DNA of 64,000 bases from Streptomyces sp. CNQ-509 (GTDB lineage: Bacteria; Actinomycetota; Actinomycetes; Streptomycetales; Streptomycetaceae): contig NZ_CP011492.1 in assembly GCF_001011035.1 (NCBI RefSeq), forward strand, positions 7,247,447-7,311,446, given 5' to 3'. The notes under the pieces are model-generated. The model did not search any database. It was given only the letters and a program-made list of their open reading frames with translations, and was not told the origin of the DNA. The position numbers and the translations under genes are program-made. Below are positions 43,619 to 52,077 of this stretch, one piece after another; position 1 is the stretch's first letter; the number at the start of each line of letters is the position of its first letter.

Positions 43619-44830
43619 GTGTTCGTCAACGCATCCATACGCCGTCCCGGCCGTAGCAGAACCCGGGCCGTCGCCGCCACAGCAGCAGCAGTCTCGCTGG
43701 CCCTCGCCGGCTGCAGCGGCGGCGACAGCGGCTCCGGCGACGAGACGGTGAAGGTGGGCCTGCTGGCCGCCCTCTCGGGGACGTACGAGGCCGTGGGCAC
43801 CGACCTGCGCAACGGATTCCAGCTCTACCTGGACACGCACAACGGCAAGCTGGGCGGGCGCGAGGTCGAACTGTCGGTGGGCGACGAGGGGGACGGCCCG
43901 CCCACCGCGGTGCCGGCGGCCACCAAGCTGGTGAAGAAGGACCGGGTCGACGTGATGACCGGCATCGTCGCCAACGGCTCCTACCAGGCCGTGCTGCCGA
44001 TGCTGGAGCAGAACAAGATCCCGCTGGTCAGCTCCAACGGCCGGCCGGAGCTCAAGGACGTCTCCCGCGTCTGGCACACCAGCTTCCTGTCGAAGGACTA
44101 CGGCACCGCCATCGCCCAGTACGTCAAGGACGAGGTCGACGGCCCGGTCTACGCCATCGGCCCCGACTACCAGGGCGGCTACGACCAGCTCGGCGGCTTC
44201 ACCGAGACCTTCGACGAGATCGGCGGTGAACTGGCCAACTCCGACGGCGAGACCACCTGGACGCCGTTCCCCGACACGACCAACTTCACCCCGTACTTCG
44301 CCGACATCGCCCAGTCCGACGCCAAGGCGGTGTACACCTTCTACGCGGGCAAGGCGGCGATCGACTTCGTCAAGCAGTACGCCCAGTCCGACGTCGCCGA
44401 CCTGCCGCTGTACGCCTCCGGCTCGCTCACCGAGGGCAGCGTCCTCCAGGCCCAGGGCGAGGCGGCGGACGGCATCCAGTCGGTCTCCAACTACGTCGCG
44501 GACCTGGACAACGACGCCAACCGGAAGTTCGTCTCCGACTGGACCGCCAAGCACGACACCCCGCCCACCGGGTACGCCATGGCCTCGTACGATGCCGCCG
44601 CCGTGCTCGACATGGCCATCGCCGCGGCCGCCGAGAAGGGCGAGGTGAACTCGGACACCATCAACACCGCCCTCGGCAGTCTCGGTCAGATCGAAAGCCC
44701 GCGCGGCATCTGGGCGTTCGGCAAGAAGTCGCACGCGCCGGTGCAGAAGTGGTACCTGCGCGAGGTCCGCAAGGACGGCAAGCAACTCTCCAACGTCACG
44801 GTCCAGGACCTGGCCACGCTCGGCGACTGA
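43619..44830 (+). CDS. Branched-chain amino acid-type ABC substrate-binding lipoprotein
   Basis: A 403-residue Peripla_BP_6 lipoprotein. Lipobox ALAGC (Cys32), then Gly/Ser linker and VKVGLLAALSGTYEAVGTDL, the classical start of LivJ/LivK-type receptors. Further landmarks are RVDVMTGIVANGSYQAVLPM, AIGPDYQGGYDQLGGF and YAMASYDAAAVLDMAI. GTG start with GGGAG upstream. First gene of a liv-type operon. Ligand may be an amino acid, an amide or urea; the family does not decide it. Confidence 0.9.
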   Translation: MFVNASIRRPGRSRTRAVAATAAAVSLALAGCSGGDSGSGDETVKVGLLAALSGTYEAVGTDLRNGFQLYLDTHNGKLGGREVELSVGDEGDGPPTAVPAATKLVKKDRVDVMTGIVANGSYQAVLPMLEQNKIPLVSSNGRPELKDVSRVWHTSFLSKDYGTAIAQYVKDEVDGPVYAIGPDYQGGYDQLGGFTETFDEIGGELANSDGETTWTPFPDTTNFTPYFADIAQSDAKAVYTFYAGKAAIDFVKQYAQSDVADLPLYASGSLTEGSVLQAQGEAADGIQSVSNYVADLDNDANRKFVSDWTAKHDTPPTGYAMASYDAAAVLDMAIAAAAEKGEVNSDTINTALGSLGQIESPRGIWAFGKKSHAPVQKWYLREVRKDGKQLSNVTVQDLATLGD

Positions 44831-44831
44831 C

Positions 44832-46919
44832 ATGGGGGCGCTCGATGCCCAGCTCGTGCCGGCGGTCGACGGCGTCGCCTACGGGCTGCTGCTGTTCGTC
44901 GTCGCCGCCGGCCTGAGCCTGGCGTTCGGCACCGCCGGGGTGCTGAACCTGGCGCACGGCACGCTGTACGCGGTCGGCGCCTACACCGGCGCCGAGCTGA
45001 GCGACGGGACCTGGGGCGGCCTCGCCCTCGGTCTCGTCGCCGGCACCGCGGCCGCCTGCGCGGCGGGAGCCCTGCTCTCCGCGGCGACGGCGCCGCTCGC
45101 CCGCCGCGGGCATCTGGACCAGGCGCTGCTCACCTTCGGCCTCGCGCTGATCGGCGGCAACCTGCTCGTGGAGGGGTTCGGCGCGGACGAGATGCCGGTA
45201 CGCATCCCGGACGCGCTGGACACCTCCGTCGACCTCCTCGGCCACCGCTACCCCGCCTACCGGCTCGGGTTCATCGTCATGGCCGTCGTCCTCGCCGCGG
45301 CCGGCACCTGGGTGCTCACCCGCACCCGCGCGGGCGCCGCCGTACGGGCCGCCGCCGACGACCCCGAGATGCTGGCCACCACCGGGCTCAGCCCCCGGGT
45401 CGTGCACACCGGCGTGCTCGCCGCGGCGGGCGCGCTGGCCGGCGCCGCGGGTGTACTCGGCGCGCCGATCATCGGCCCCGGTCCCGGCACCGGGGACACC
45501 GTGCTGATGCTCTCCCTCGTGGTCGTCGTCCTCGGCGGGCTCCGCTCGCTGTGGGCGACCCTGGTCGCCGCCATCGGCGTCGGCGAGGTGCAGACGCTGG
45601 GCGTGTCGGTCGCCCCCGACTGGGCGCCGTACCTCCTCTTCGCCGCCATGGCCGCGGTGCTGATCCTGCGCTCGGGACGCGGGCTCGCCGAGCCGCACGG
45701 CCCGGAGCACGACGCCGACCCGCCGCCCGACCCGGCGGAGCGGCTGCGCCGCAGGCTGGCCCGAGTGCCGTGGCCCTGGCGGGGGATGCGGGCGGCGCGC
45801 GGTGCCCAAGCGGCAGCCGCCGTTTCCGGCGCCGCGCGGACCGCCACGGCGGTCCGCGCCGCCGCCCCGCTGCTCGCGCTGGTCGTCGTGCTGGCCGTGC
45901 TGCCGACGATGCTCGACGCGTACGCGCTCTCCCTCGCCGGCTACGCCCTGGCCCTCGGCCTGCTCGCGGTGAGCGTCACCGTGGTCACCGGCTACGCCGG
46001 GCTGCCCACCCTCGGGCAGACCGCGCCGTTCGCCGTCGGCGCGTACACCACCGCCAAACTCGCCGAGAACGACTGGACGGTCGGGCCCGTGCAGGTGGTG
46101 ATCTCCGCCGCCGTCGCCGCCGCGTTCTGCGTCGTGACGGGCCCCGCGGTGATCCGCGCCCGCGGCACCACCGTGCTCATGATCACCGTCGCGGTCGGCG
46201 AGCTGACCGCCATCGCCATCGGCCAGTGGAAGTCCGTGACCGGCGGCACCGACGGCCTCGCCGGCTTCCCCTCCACGCAGGCGTTCTGGGGCGGCGAACC
46301 GCTCTTCGAGGAACTGGCGATCTACCAGTACGCGGCCGTGGTCGTCGTCTGCGTCGTCGCCGTCGCGCTGGTGCTGCTGCGCTCGCCGGCCGGCAAGCTG
46401 CTCACCGGCTCGCGGGAGGCGGAGGAGCGGATGCGCGCCTCGGGCCACCCCGTGACCCGGTACCTGCTGCTGGCGTACGTCGGCGCGGGCGCACTCGCGG
46501 GCGCGGGCGGCTCGCTGCTCATCGCCGTGCAGAGCTACGTCTCGCCGGCCGACGTCGGCTTCGAGATCGCCGCGCTCGCGCTGCTCGCGGCCGTCATCGG
46601 CGGCATCACCTCGGTGATCGGCGCGCTGGTGGGCGCGGGGCTCATCGTCTACACCCGCGACTGGCTGGCCGGTTCGTGGCCGGGCCACGGGCCGCTGCTG
46701 CTCGGCGTGCTGTTCGTCGCGGCTGTCTACCTGCTGCCGCGCGGGCTCGCCGGGCTCGTGTCCGGCGCACCCCGCGTGGTCGCCGCGGACGGCGCGGACG
46801 ACGGCGGCGCCGCGGGGCGGCTGCCCGCGCCCCGCAGCCCGGGTGACGCCGAGCCGCAGGAGCCGCCGGAACCGGCGGAGGCGGGCCCGCCGGCCCGGGG
46901 ACGGAAGGGGACGACGTGA
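44832..46919 (+). CDS. Fused LivH-LivM ABC permease
   Basis: A 695-residue protein combining both permeases of a liv-type importer. The LivH half (about 1-285) shows GLSLAFGTAGVLNLAHGTLYAVGAY-type residues, then VVLGGLRSLWATLVAAIGVG. A charged linker (about 290-340) leads to the LivM half (about 345-645) with VVTGYAGLPTLGQTAPFAVG and GITSVIGALVGAGLIVYTRD. These two are usually separate genes. The C-terminal 45 residues are Pro/Glu-rich. ATG one base after the preceding stop. Confidence 0.9.
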   Translation: MGALDAQLVPAVDGVAYGLLLFVVAAGLSLAFGTAGVLNLAHGTLYAVGAYTGAELSDGTWGGLALGLVAGTAAACAAGALLSAATAPLARRGHLDQALLTFGLALIGGNLLVEGFGADEMPVRIPDALDTSVDLLGHRYPAYRLGFIVMAVVLAAAGTWVLTRTRAGAAVRAAADDPEMLATTGLSPRVVHTGVLAAAGALAGAAGVLGAPIIGPGPGTGDTVLMLSLVVVVLGGLRSLWATLVAAIGVGEVQTLGVSVAPDWAPYLLFAAMAAVLILRSGRGLAEPHGPEHDADPPPDPAERLRRRLARVPWPWRGMRAARGAQAAAAVSGAARTATAVRAAAPLLALVVVLAVLPTMLDAYALSLAGYALALGLLAVSVTVVTGYAGLPTLGQTAPFAVGAYTTAKLAENDWTVGPVQVVISAAVAAAFCVVTGPAVIRARGTTVLMITVAVGELTAIAIGQWKSVTGGTDGLAGFPSTQAFWGGEPLFEELAIYQYAAVVVVCVVAVALVLLRSPAGKLLTGSREAEERMRASGHPVTRYLLLAYVGAGALAGAGGSLLIAVQSYVSPADVGFEIAALALLAAVIGGITSVIGALVGAGLIVYTRDWLAGSWPGHGPLLLGVLFVAAVYLLPRGLAGLVSGAPRVVAADGADDGGAAGRLPAPRSPGDAEPQEPPEPAEAGPPARGRKGTT

Positions 46920-47067
46920 CCGCGCGCGCCGCGGCTCGCCCCGCCCGTCGTACGGGCCGGACGGCGGCCTCCGCCGCCGGCCGTCCCGCTCCTCGTACGG
47001 AAGGCGGCCGCGTGACCGCATCCGGCCCCGCCGCCCGCGTACGGAAGGGCACCCCGTGACCGCATCC
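46901..47067. repeat. Three copies of a ribosome-site/start-codon module
   Basis: ACGGAAGG, about 7 variable bases, then CGTGACCGC occurs at 46901, 46997 and 47041; copies 2 and 3 extend to CGTGACCGCATCC. Each has a purine-rich ribosome site and a GTG. Only the third leads the true LivG reading frame. It looks like duplication of the livG initiation region. Confidence 0.6.
46916..47059 (+). CDS. Small coupled ORF between livHM and livG
   Basis: A 47-codon ORF whose GTG overlaps the LivHM stop and whose TGA overlaps the LivG start. The product is Arg/Ala/Pro-rich with no recognisable fold. It spans two of the three repeated initiation modules, so it may be a duplication by-product that keeps ribosomes moving from livHM to livG (translational coupling) rather than a functional protein. 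Confidence 0.35.
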   Translation: MTARAAARPARRTGRTAASAAGRPAPRTEGGRVTASGPAARVRKGTP

Positions 47068-47889
47068 ACCACAGCCTCCACCGCCCTCGAACTCGCCGGT
47101 CTCACCCGCCGCTTCGGCAGCCTCACCGCCGTCGACGACGTCTCCCTCGACCTGCCCGCCGGCGCCCGGCACGCCCTCATCGGGCCCAACGGCGCGGGCA
47201 AGACCACCCTGCTCAACCTCATCGCCGGCACCGAGCGCCCCGACCAGGGCTCCATCACCTTCCTCGGCCGCGACGTGACCCGTACCGCGCCCGCGCGGCG
47301 CAGCCGCCTCGGCGTGGCCCGCAGCTTCCAGCAGCCCACCGCCGTCGCGGACCTCACCGTCCTGGACAACGTGCTGCTCGCCTCCTGGCGCCACCACCCC
47401 GAGCGCCGCGGCGCCTGGCGGCGGAGCGCGCGCCGGGGGCGGCTGGCCGCCGCGGCGGCGGAGCGGCTCGCCGACGTGGGCCTCGCCGGGGTGGCGGACC
47501 GGCCGGCCGGCTCGCTGTCGCACGGCCAGCGCCGGCTGCTCGACCTCGCCGCCGCGCTCGTCGCCCGCCCGCGCGTGCTGCTGCTCGACGAGCCCGCCGC
47601 CGGACTCACCGACCGGGACGTGGTCCGGCTGCTCGACGTGCTCGGCTCCCTGGACGACGACATCGCCGTGCTGCTGGTGGAGCACAACACCGAGGTGGTC
47701 GCGCGGCTGGCCCGTACGGTCACGGTGCTGGTGACCGGGCGGGTGCTGGCCTCCGGCCGGGTCCGGGAGGTCTTCGAACTGCCCGAGGTGCGCAGTGCGT
47801 ACCTGGACGCCGCCGCCACGGCCGACGCCCCGGCGCCCGCCGGCACTCCGGATGCCGCCGACGCCCACGACACCGGCGCCAAGAGGTGA
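47056..47889 (+). CDS. LivG-type ABC ATPase
   Basis: A 277-residue ATPase with Walker A LIGPNGAGKTTLLN, signature SLSHGQRRLLDLAAAL, Walker B VLLLDEPAAGLT and H-loop VLLVEHNTEVV. ARSFQQPTAVADLTVLDNV is the LivG-type Q-loop region. The GTG at 47056 has GGAAGGG upstream. C-terminal 25 residues are Ala/Pro/Asp low complexity. It partners with the LivF-type ATPase encoded next. Confidence 0.9.
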   Translation: MTASTTASTALELAGLTRRFGSLTAVDDVSLDLPAGARHALIGPNGAGKTTLLNLIAGTERPDQGSITFLGRDVTRTAPARRSRLGVARSFQQPTAVADLTVLDNVLLASWRHHPERRGAWRRSARRGRLAAAAAERLADVGLAGVADRPAGSLSHGQRRLLDLAAALVARPRVLLLDEPAAGLTDRDVVRLLDVLGSLDDDIAVLLVEHNTEVVARLARTVTVLVTGRVLASGRVREVFELPEVRSAYLDAAATADAPAPAGTPDAADAHDTGAKR

Positions 47890-48614
47890 CCCGACCCATG
47901 CTCCGCATCTCCGGGCTGTCCGCCGGCTACCACGGCGGGACCGTCCTCCACGACCTCGGCCTGGATGTCCCCGAAGGCAGCGTGCACGCCGTCGTCGGCC
48001 ACAACGGCGCCGGGAAGACCACCCTCGTCCACACCGTCGCCGGCCTGCTGCGCCCGGCCACCGGCACTGTCGAGGTCGCGGGGCGCGACGTCACCGGGCG
48101 CCCGGCGCACCGCATCGCCCGCGCCGGCGTCGGCCTCGTACCCCAGGGCCGCCGGGTGTTCGCCCGGCTCACCGTCGCCGAGCACATCCGCCTCGCCCAC
48201 CGCCCGCCCCGCGACGGCGGGGCCGTCCGCTCCTGGACGCCGGAGCGGGTGCTCGACCTGCTGCCCCGGCTCGGCGAGCGCAGCACCCACCGCGGCACCG
48301 ACCTGTCCGGCGGCGAGCAGCAGATGCTCGCGCTGGCCCGCGCGCTGCTGGGCTCACCGCGCGTGCTGCTGCTCGACGAGCCGACGGAGGGCCTGGCGCC
48401 GGTGCTGGTGGGGCAGATCCTCGACCTGGTCCGCACGCTGGCGGGGGAGGGGCTGGCGGTGCTGCTGGTCTCGCCGAGCCCGGCGTCGGCCGCACAGTGC
48501 GCCGACACGGTGACGGTGCTGACGTCGGGCCGGGTCACGGCCCGGCTGGCCGGTCCCGAGGTGCGCAAGGACCCGGCGGAGCTGCACGAGGCGCTGGCGC
48601 TGACGGCCCACTGA
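47886..48614 (+). CDS. LivF-type ABC ATPase
   Basis: A 242-residue ATPase with Walker A VGHNGAGKTTLVH, Q-loop VGLVPQGRRVFARLTVAEHI (typical of LivF), signature DLSGGEQQMLALARAL and Walker B VLLLDEPTEGLAP. The H-loop His is replaced: LLVSPSPASA stands where VEQN/VEHN is usual, so the switch residue is missing. GTG overlaps the livG stop; ATG at 47898 is an alternative. Confidence 0.88.
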   Translation: MTRPMLRISGLSAGYHGGTVLHDLGLDVPEGSVHAVVGHNGAGKTTLVHTVAGLLRPATGTVEVAGRDVTGRPAHRIARAGVGLVPQGRRVFARLTVAEHIRLAHRPPRDGGAVRSWTPERVLDLLPRLGERSTHRGTDLSGGEQQMLALARALLGSPRVLLLDEPTEGLAPVLVGQILDLVRTLAGEGLAVLLVSPSPASAAQCADTVTVLTSGRVTARLAGPEVRKDPAELHEALALTAH

Positions 48615-48773
48615 CGCGGGGGCCCGCGCGCCCGTCACGCCTGGGAGGCGGGCACAGCGCCGCTCACCCGCTCACCCGCCGCCGCTGGCGGTACCGGCGG
48701 CGCTGGGCAAGTCTGGTGACCGTACGTGGATGCAGCGGCGCCCGCGCGCCGCGCGCGCTGACGGAGGAGGCCG

Positions 48774-49670
48774 ATGGTGAGTGCACCGGTGCTGGTGGGC
48801 GTCGACGGGTCCGCTGAGGGCCTGGCGGCCGTCGCCGTGGCGGCCCGCGAGGCGCGGCTGCGCGGCACCGCGCTGCGTGTCGTGCACGCCTTCTTCTGGC
48901 CGATGATGCGGGTACCGCTGGAGCCGTCGTCGATGGGCCCGCCCGAGGGCGGGCTGCGCAACCAGGCGGAGCAGGTGGTCGCCGAGGCCGTGCGGCACGC
49001 GCGCGAGGCGGAACCGGACGTCGAGGCGGAGGGCGCCGTCGTCACCGGCGACACCCTGCCGGTGATGGCGGAGGAGTCGCGCGGCGCGGTGCTGGCCGTC
49101 GTCGGCAGCCGCGGGCTCGGCGCGTTCGCCGGCCTGCTGCTGGGCTCGACGGCCGTGCACCTGGCGGCGCACGGCCACTGCCCGGTGCTCGTCGTACGCG
49201 GTGAGGGCGGTCCGGCGCGCGAGGGCCCGGTGGTCGCGGGCGTGGACGGCTCGCGGTCCGGCGACGCGGCCGTCGGGTTCGCCTTCGCCGAGGCGTCGAT
49301 GCGCGGCACGGGACTGGTCGCGGTGCACGCCTGGTCGCCGTGGCGGGACGAGGCCCCGCGGCCGCAGGACCCGGCGGCGCCGTACGCGAGCGGGTCGGGC
49401 GACCTCGCCGTGAACGAGGAGCGCGTCCTCGCCGAGTCGCTGGCGGGCCGTCAGGAGCGCTATCCCGACGTGTCCGTCGACCGCCGCGTGCTGCGAGGCG
49501 GTCCCAGGGAGGCGCTGATCGAGGCGAGCCGGGAGGCGTCGCTGGTGGTCGTGGGCGCCCGGGGCCGCGGGGGCTTCACCGGGATGCTGCTGGGCTCGGT
49601 AAGCCAGGCGCTGCTCCACCACGCGCACAGCCCGGTGGCGGTGGTGCGGCCGGAGCCGGACACGCGCTGA
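48774..49670 (+). CDS. Universal stress protein, tandem UspA domains
   Basis: A 298-residue protein of two Usp domains (about 4-143 and 150-293). Each begins with a VGVDGS/AGVDGS motif and ends with the ATP-binding glycine motif: GSRGLGAFAGLLLGSTAVHL in the first, GARGRGGFTGMLLGSVSQAL in the second. Both domains should bind ATP. Such proteins respond to hypoxia and other stress. ATG 48774 has GAGGAGG upstream. Monocistronic. Confidence 0.92.
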   Translation: MVSAPVLVGVDGSAEGLAAVAVAAREARLRGTALRVVHAFFWPMMRVPLEPSSMGPPEGGLRNQAEQVVAEAVRHAREAEPDVEAEGAVVTGDTLPVMAEESRGAVLAVVGSRGLGAFAGLLLGSTAVHLAAHGHCPVLVVRGEGGPAREGPVVAGVDGSRSGDAAVGFAFAEASMRGTGLVAVHAWSPWRDEAPRPQDPAAPYASGSGDLAVNEERVLAESLAGRQERYPDVSVDRRVLRGGPREALIEASREASLVVVGARGRGGFTGMLLGSVSQALLHHAHSPVAVVRPEPDTR

Positions 49671-49736
49671 CGGCCCGTACGAAGGGGGCCCGGCGCTCCG
49701 CCCGCGCGTACCGGCCCCGCCCGCCGCCCGACCCGG

Positions 49737-51245
49737 CTACCGGACCCGACGCAGCAGTGTCACCGCCACCCCGCCGCCCAGCACGACGACCGCGAGCCCG
49801 CCGACCAGGGCGCTGGACATCCCGGAGTTGAACGCCTCCCGCGCCGCCCCCGCAAACTCCGCGCCCCGCGGGCCGCCGATGCCGTCGGCGACGCGCAGCG
49901 CGCCCGCCAGCGAGTCGCGGGCGGTGTCGGAGGCACCGTCGGGCAGCCCCTCGGCGGCCCGGCCGACCTCGCTCCGGTAGGCGGAGTTGAAGACGCTGCC
50001 GAGGACGGCGATGCCGAGGACGCCGCCCAGTTCGCGGGTGAGGTCGTTGAGCGCGGAGGCGACGCCCTGCTTGCCGTCCGGGAGCGCGGCGACGATCGCC
50101 TCCGTCGCCGGGGTCGCCGCGAAGGCGACGCCGGCGCCCAGGACGGCGGTGGCGACGAGGAAGCCCCGGACGCCGGAGCCGCCGACGACGGCCGCCAGCA
50201 CCAGCAGCCCGGCGGCGATCAGCGCCATGCCCAGCCCGATGACGACGGCCATGCCGTACCGCTTGGCCAGCGCGGGTGCGACGGGGGAGAAGACCATGGC
50301 GCCGGCGGCCATCGCGACGAGCGCGAGCCCGGCGCGTATCGGCGAATAGCCGAGGATCTCCTGGAGGTACTGCAGGCCGAGGAAGAAGAACCCGAACATG
50401 GCGAGCGTCTCGGCCGTGATGATCAGCGACCCGGCCGAGACCCCCGGCAGCCGGAGAACCCGCAGATCGAGCAGTGGATACGGGGTGCGCAGCTCCCACC
50501 GAACGAACGCGCCGAGCGCCGCGGCCCCGACGGCGAAGCCGCCGAGCACCGAGCCGTGCACCCAGCCCCGTTCCGGCCCCTCCACGATGCCGAAGACCAC
50601 CGCGCCGATGCCGGTCACCGAGAGCAGGGCGCCCACGACGTCCAGCGGCGCGGCGGAGGCGGCGCGGGAGGCGGGGGCGAGCACGGCGGCGGCGAGCAGG
50701 GCGACGGCGGCGAGCCCGGCGTTGACGGCGAAGACCGAGCGCCACGAGTACGCCTCCAGCAGCCCGCCGGCGAGCAGCACGGCCAGCAGCGCGGAGCCGA
50801 AGCTGACGCCGGACCAGATGCCGACGGCCCGCCCGCGGCTCTCCGGCGGATGGACGGCGGTGATGATCGAGAGGGTCATCGGCATGACGAGCGCGGCGCC
50901 CACCCCGGCCACGCCCCGGAGAACGATGACGAGGGTCACGTCGTCGATGAGCAGGACGGCACCGGAGGCGAGGCCGAAGACGGCGAGCCCGGTGAGGAGG
51001 ACGCCCTTGCGCCCGTAGCGGTCGCCGAGCGCGCCGCCGGCGAGGAGGAGCCCGGCGAAGGTCACGCCGTACGCGTTCATGACCCACTGCAGTTCCGCTT
51101 CCGTGGCCTCCAGGTCGCGGGCCATACCGGGCACGGCCACGAGCAGCGAGGCGAGCATGCCGACGACCACGGCGAGGGCGAGGCACATCACGGTGAGCAC
51201 GGCGGTGCGGCGGCCGGGGCCGACGGCGGGTGGCGGCATGGGCAC
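49737..51245 (-). CDS. MFS drug-efflux transporter, DHA2 family
   Basis: A 502-residue 14-helix exporter. First helices contain VLTVMCLALAVVVGMLASLL, then WVMNAYGVTFAGLLLAGGAL and A-motif GDRYGRKGV; motif C GVGAALVMPMTLSIIT follows. An extended loop and the last helix (SSALVGGLAVVVLGGGVAV) match the family. ATG 51245 is used; a second ATG is at 51239. Divergent from a TetR gene, with repeated operator-like sequences between, so it is probably substrate-induced by that regulator. Confidence 0.9.
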   Translation of the reverse strand: MPMPPPAVGPGRRTAVLTVMCLALAVVVGMLASLLVAVPGMARDLEATEAELQWVMNAYGVTFAGLLLAGGALGDRYGRKGVLLTGLAVFGLASGAVLLIDDVTLVIVLRGVAGVGAALVMPMTLSIITAVHPPESRGRAVGIWSGVSFGSALLAVLLAGGLLEAYSWRSVFAVNAGLAAVALLAAAVLAPASRAASAAPLDVVGALLSVTGIGAVVFGIVEGPERGWVHGSVLGGFAVGAAALGAFVRWELRTPYPLLDLRVLRLPGVSAGSLIITAETLAMFGFFFLGLQYLQEILGYSPIRAGLALVAMAAGAMVFSPVAPALAKRYGMAVVIGLGMALIAAGLLVLAAVVGGSGVRGFLVATAVLGAGVAFAATPATEAIVAALPDGKQGVASALNDLTRELGGVLGIAVLGSVFNSAYRSEVGRAAEGLPDGASDTARDSLAGALRVADGIGGPRGAEFAGAAREAFNSGMSSALVGGLAVVVLGGGVAVTLLRRVR

Positions 51246-51253
51246 TCCGAATA

Positions 51254-51327
51254 TTCAAACGAATGATTGAAGCGAGCGTTTGAATCTCTACCACGGGATC
51301 CATGCCGTCTTCAAGCGAGCGTTTAAA
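51254..51327. promoter_or_regulatory. Cluster of TetR operator-like repeats
   Basis: TTCAAACG (51254-51261) and CGTTTGAA (51277-51284) are an 8-bp inverted repeat. TTGAAGCGAGCGTTTGAA (51267-51284) and TTCAAGCGAGCGTTTAAA (51310-51327) are near-identical 18-bp copies, the latter 10 bp before the TetR ATG. This is a multi-site operator for the divergent pair. Confidence 0.6.
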
Positions 51328-51336
51328 CTCCGGTCG

Positions 51337-51978
51337 ATGTCCACGCCACGCTCCACCGCCACCCGCACCCGCCTCCTCGATGCCGCCGAGCGGCTCTTCG
51401 CCGAGCACGGGTTCGCCGCGACCTCCCTGCGCACCGTGACCGACGCCGCGGAGGCGAACGTGGCCGCGGTGAACTACCACTTCGGCTCGAAGGAAGGGCT
51501 GCTTCGCGCCGTCGTCGAACGCGCGATGGCCGCCGTGAACGGCGAACGCCGCCGCCTCCTCGGCGAACTCCGCGCCGCCGCCGACCCTCCGGGCGCGGCG
51601 GACCTGGTGCGCGCCTTCGTCGCCACCGGTGCGCACGTCGGCGACCCCGGGGCGGGCGGTGCGGACCTGCGCCGCTTCCTGGGGCGGGTCGTCTGCGAAC
51701 CGGACCCGGCGATCCGCCGCCTCTTCGGCGCGGAAGTCGCCCCGGTGGAAGGCGAGTACCTGGACGCCCTCACGACGGCGCTGCCCCACCTCACCCCGGC
51801 CGAGGTCGCATACCGCTACCGCGCCATGGTCGGCCTCCTGGCCCTCCACCAGTCCGGCACCCTCACCGACTTCCACCCGGGCCCGTCCCCGGCGGACCCG
51901 CGGGGCCAGGACGACGTGGAACGCCTGACGACCCTCCTGACGGCGGCCTTCGAGGCCCCGGCTTCCCGGAAAACTTGA
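51337..51978 (+). CDS. TetR-family regulator (CerR/DUF1956-like C-terminus)
   Basis: A 213-residue TetR regulator. N-terminal HTH: TRTRLLDAAERLFAEHGFAA and TDAAEANVAAVNYHFGSKEG (the VAAVNYHFGSKE form is typical of the YbiH/CerR-like branch). C-terminal ligand domain has ADLRRFLGRVVCEPDPAIRR. ATG 51337 lacks a clear ribosome site. It presumably represses itself and the divergent MFS pump. Confidence 0.88.
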   Translation: MSTPRSTATRTRLLDAAERLFAEHGFAATSLRTVTDAAEANVAAVNYHFGSKEGLLRAVVERAMAAVNGERRRLLGELRAAADPPGAADLVRAFVATGAHVGDPGAGGADLRRFLGRVVCEPDPAIRRLFGAEVAPVEGEYLDALTTALPHLTPAEVAYRYRAMVGLLALHQSGTLTDFHPGPSPADPRGQDDVERLTTLLTAAFEAPASRKT

Positions 51979-52003
51979 GCGAACGCCCCGTTCGCGGTAG
52001 AAA
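51975..52003 (+). promoter_or_regulatory. Promoter with palindrome in spacer, ahead of small-peptide genes
   Basis: -35 TTGAGC (51975-51980) and -10 TAGAAA (51998-52003) have a 17-bp spacer. GCGAAC and GTTCGC (51979-51995) form an inverted repeat that overlaps the -35 end and fills most of the spacer, an ideal repressor site. It lies across the TetR stop codon and faces the peptide ORFs at 52033 and 52074. Confidence 0.5.
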
Positions 52004-52032
52004 ATGGGGGCCCTCGCGCGGAGGATCACGCA

Positions 52033-52077
52033 ATGAAGTCTTCCAATCCAGAACCCTCAAGGAGAAGTGCGTCTTGA
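52033..52077 (+). CDS. 14-codon leader ORF
   Basis: ATG at 52033 with GGAGG 8-9 nt upstream encodes 14 residues (MKSSNPEPSRRSAS). Its TGA overlaps the TTG start of the next ORF (TTGA). It may serve as a translational coupling or attenuation leader rather than a functional peptide. Confidence 0.4.
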   Translation: MKSSNPEPSRRSAS

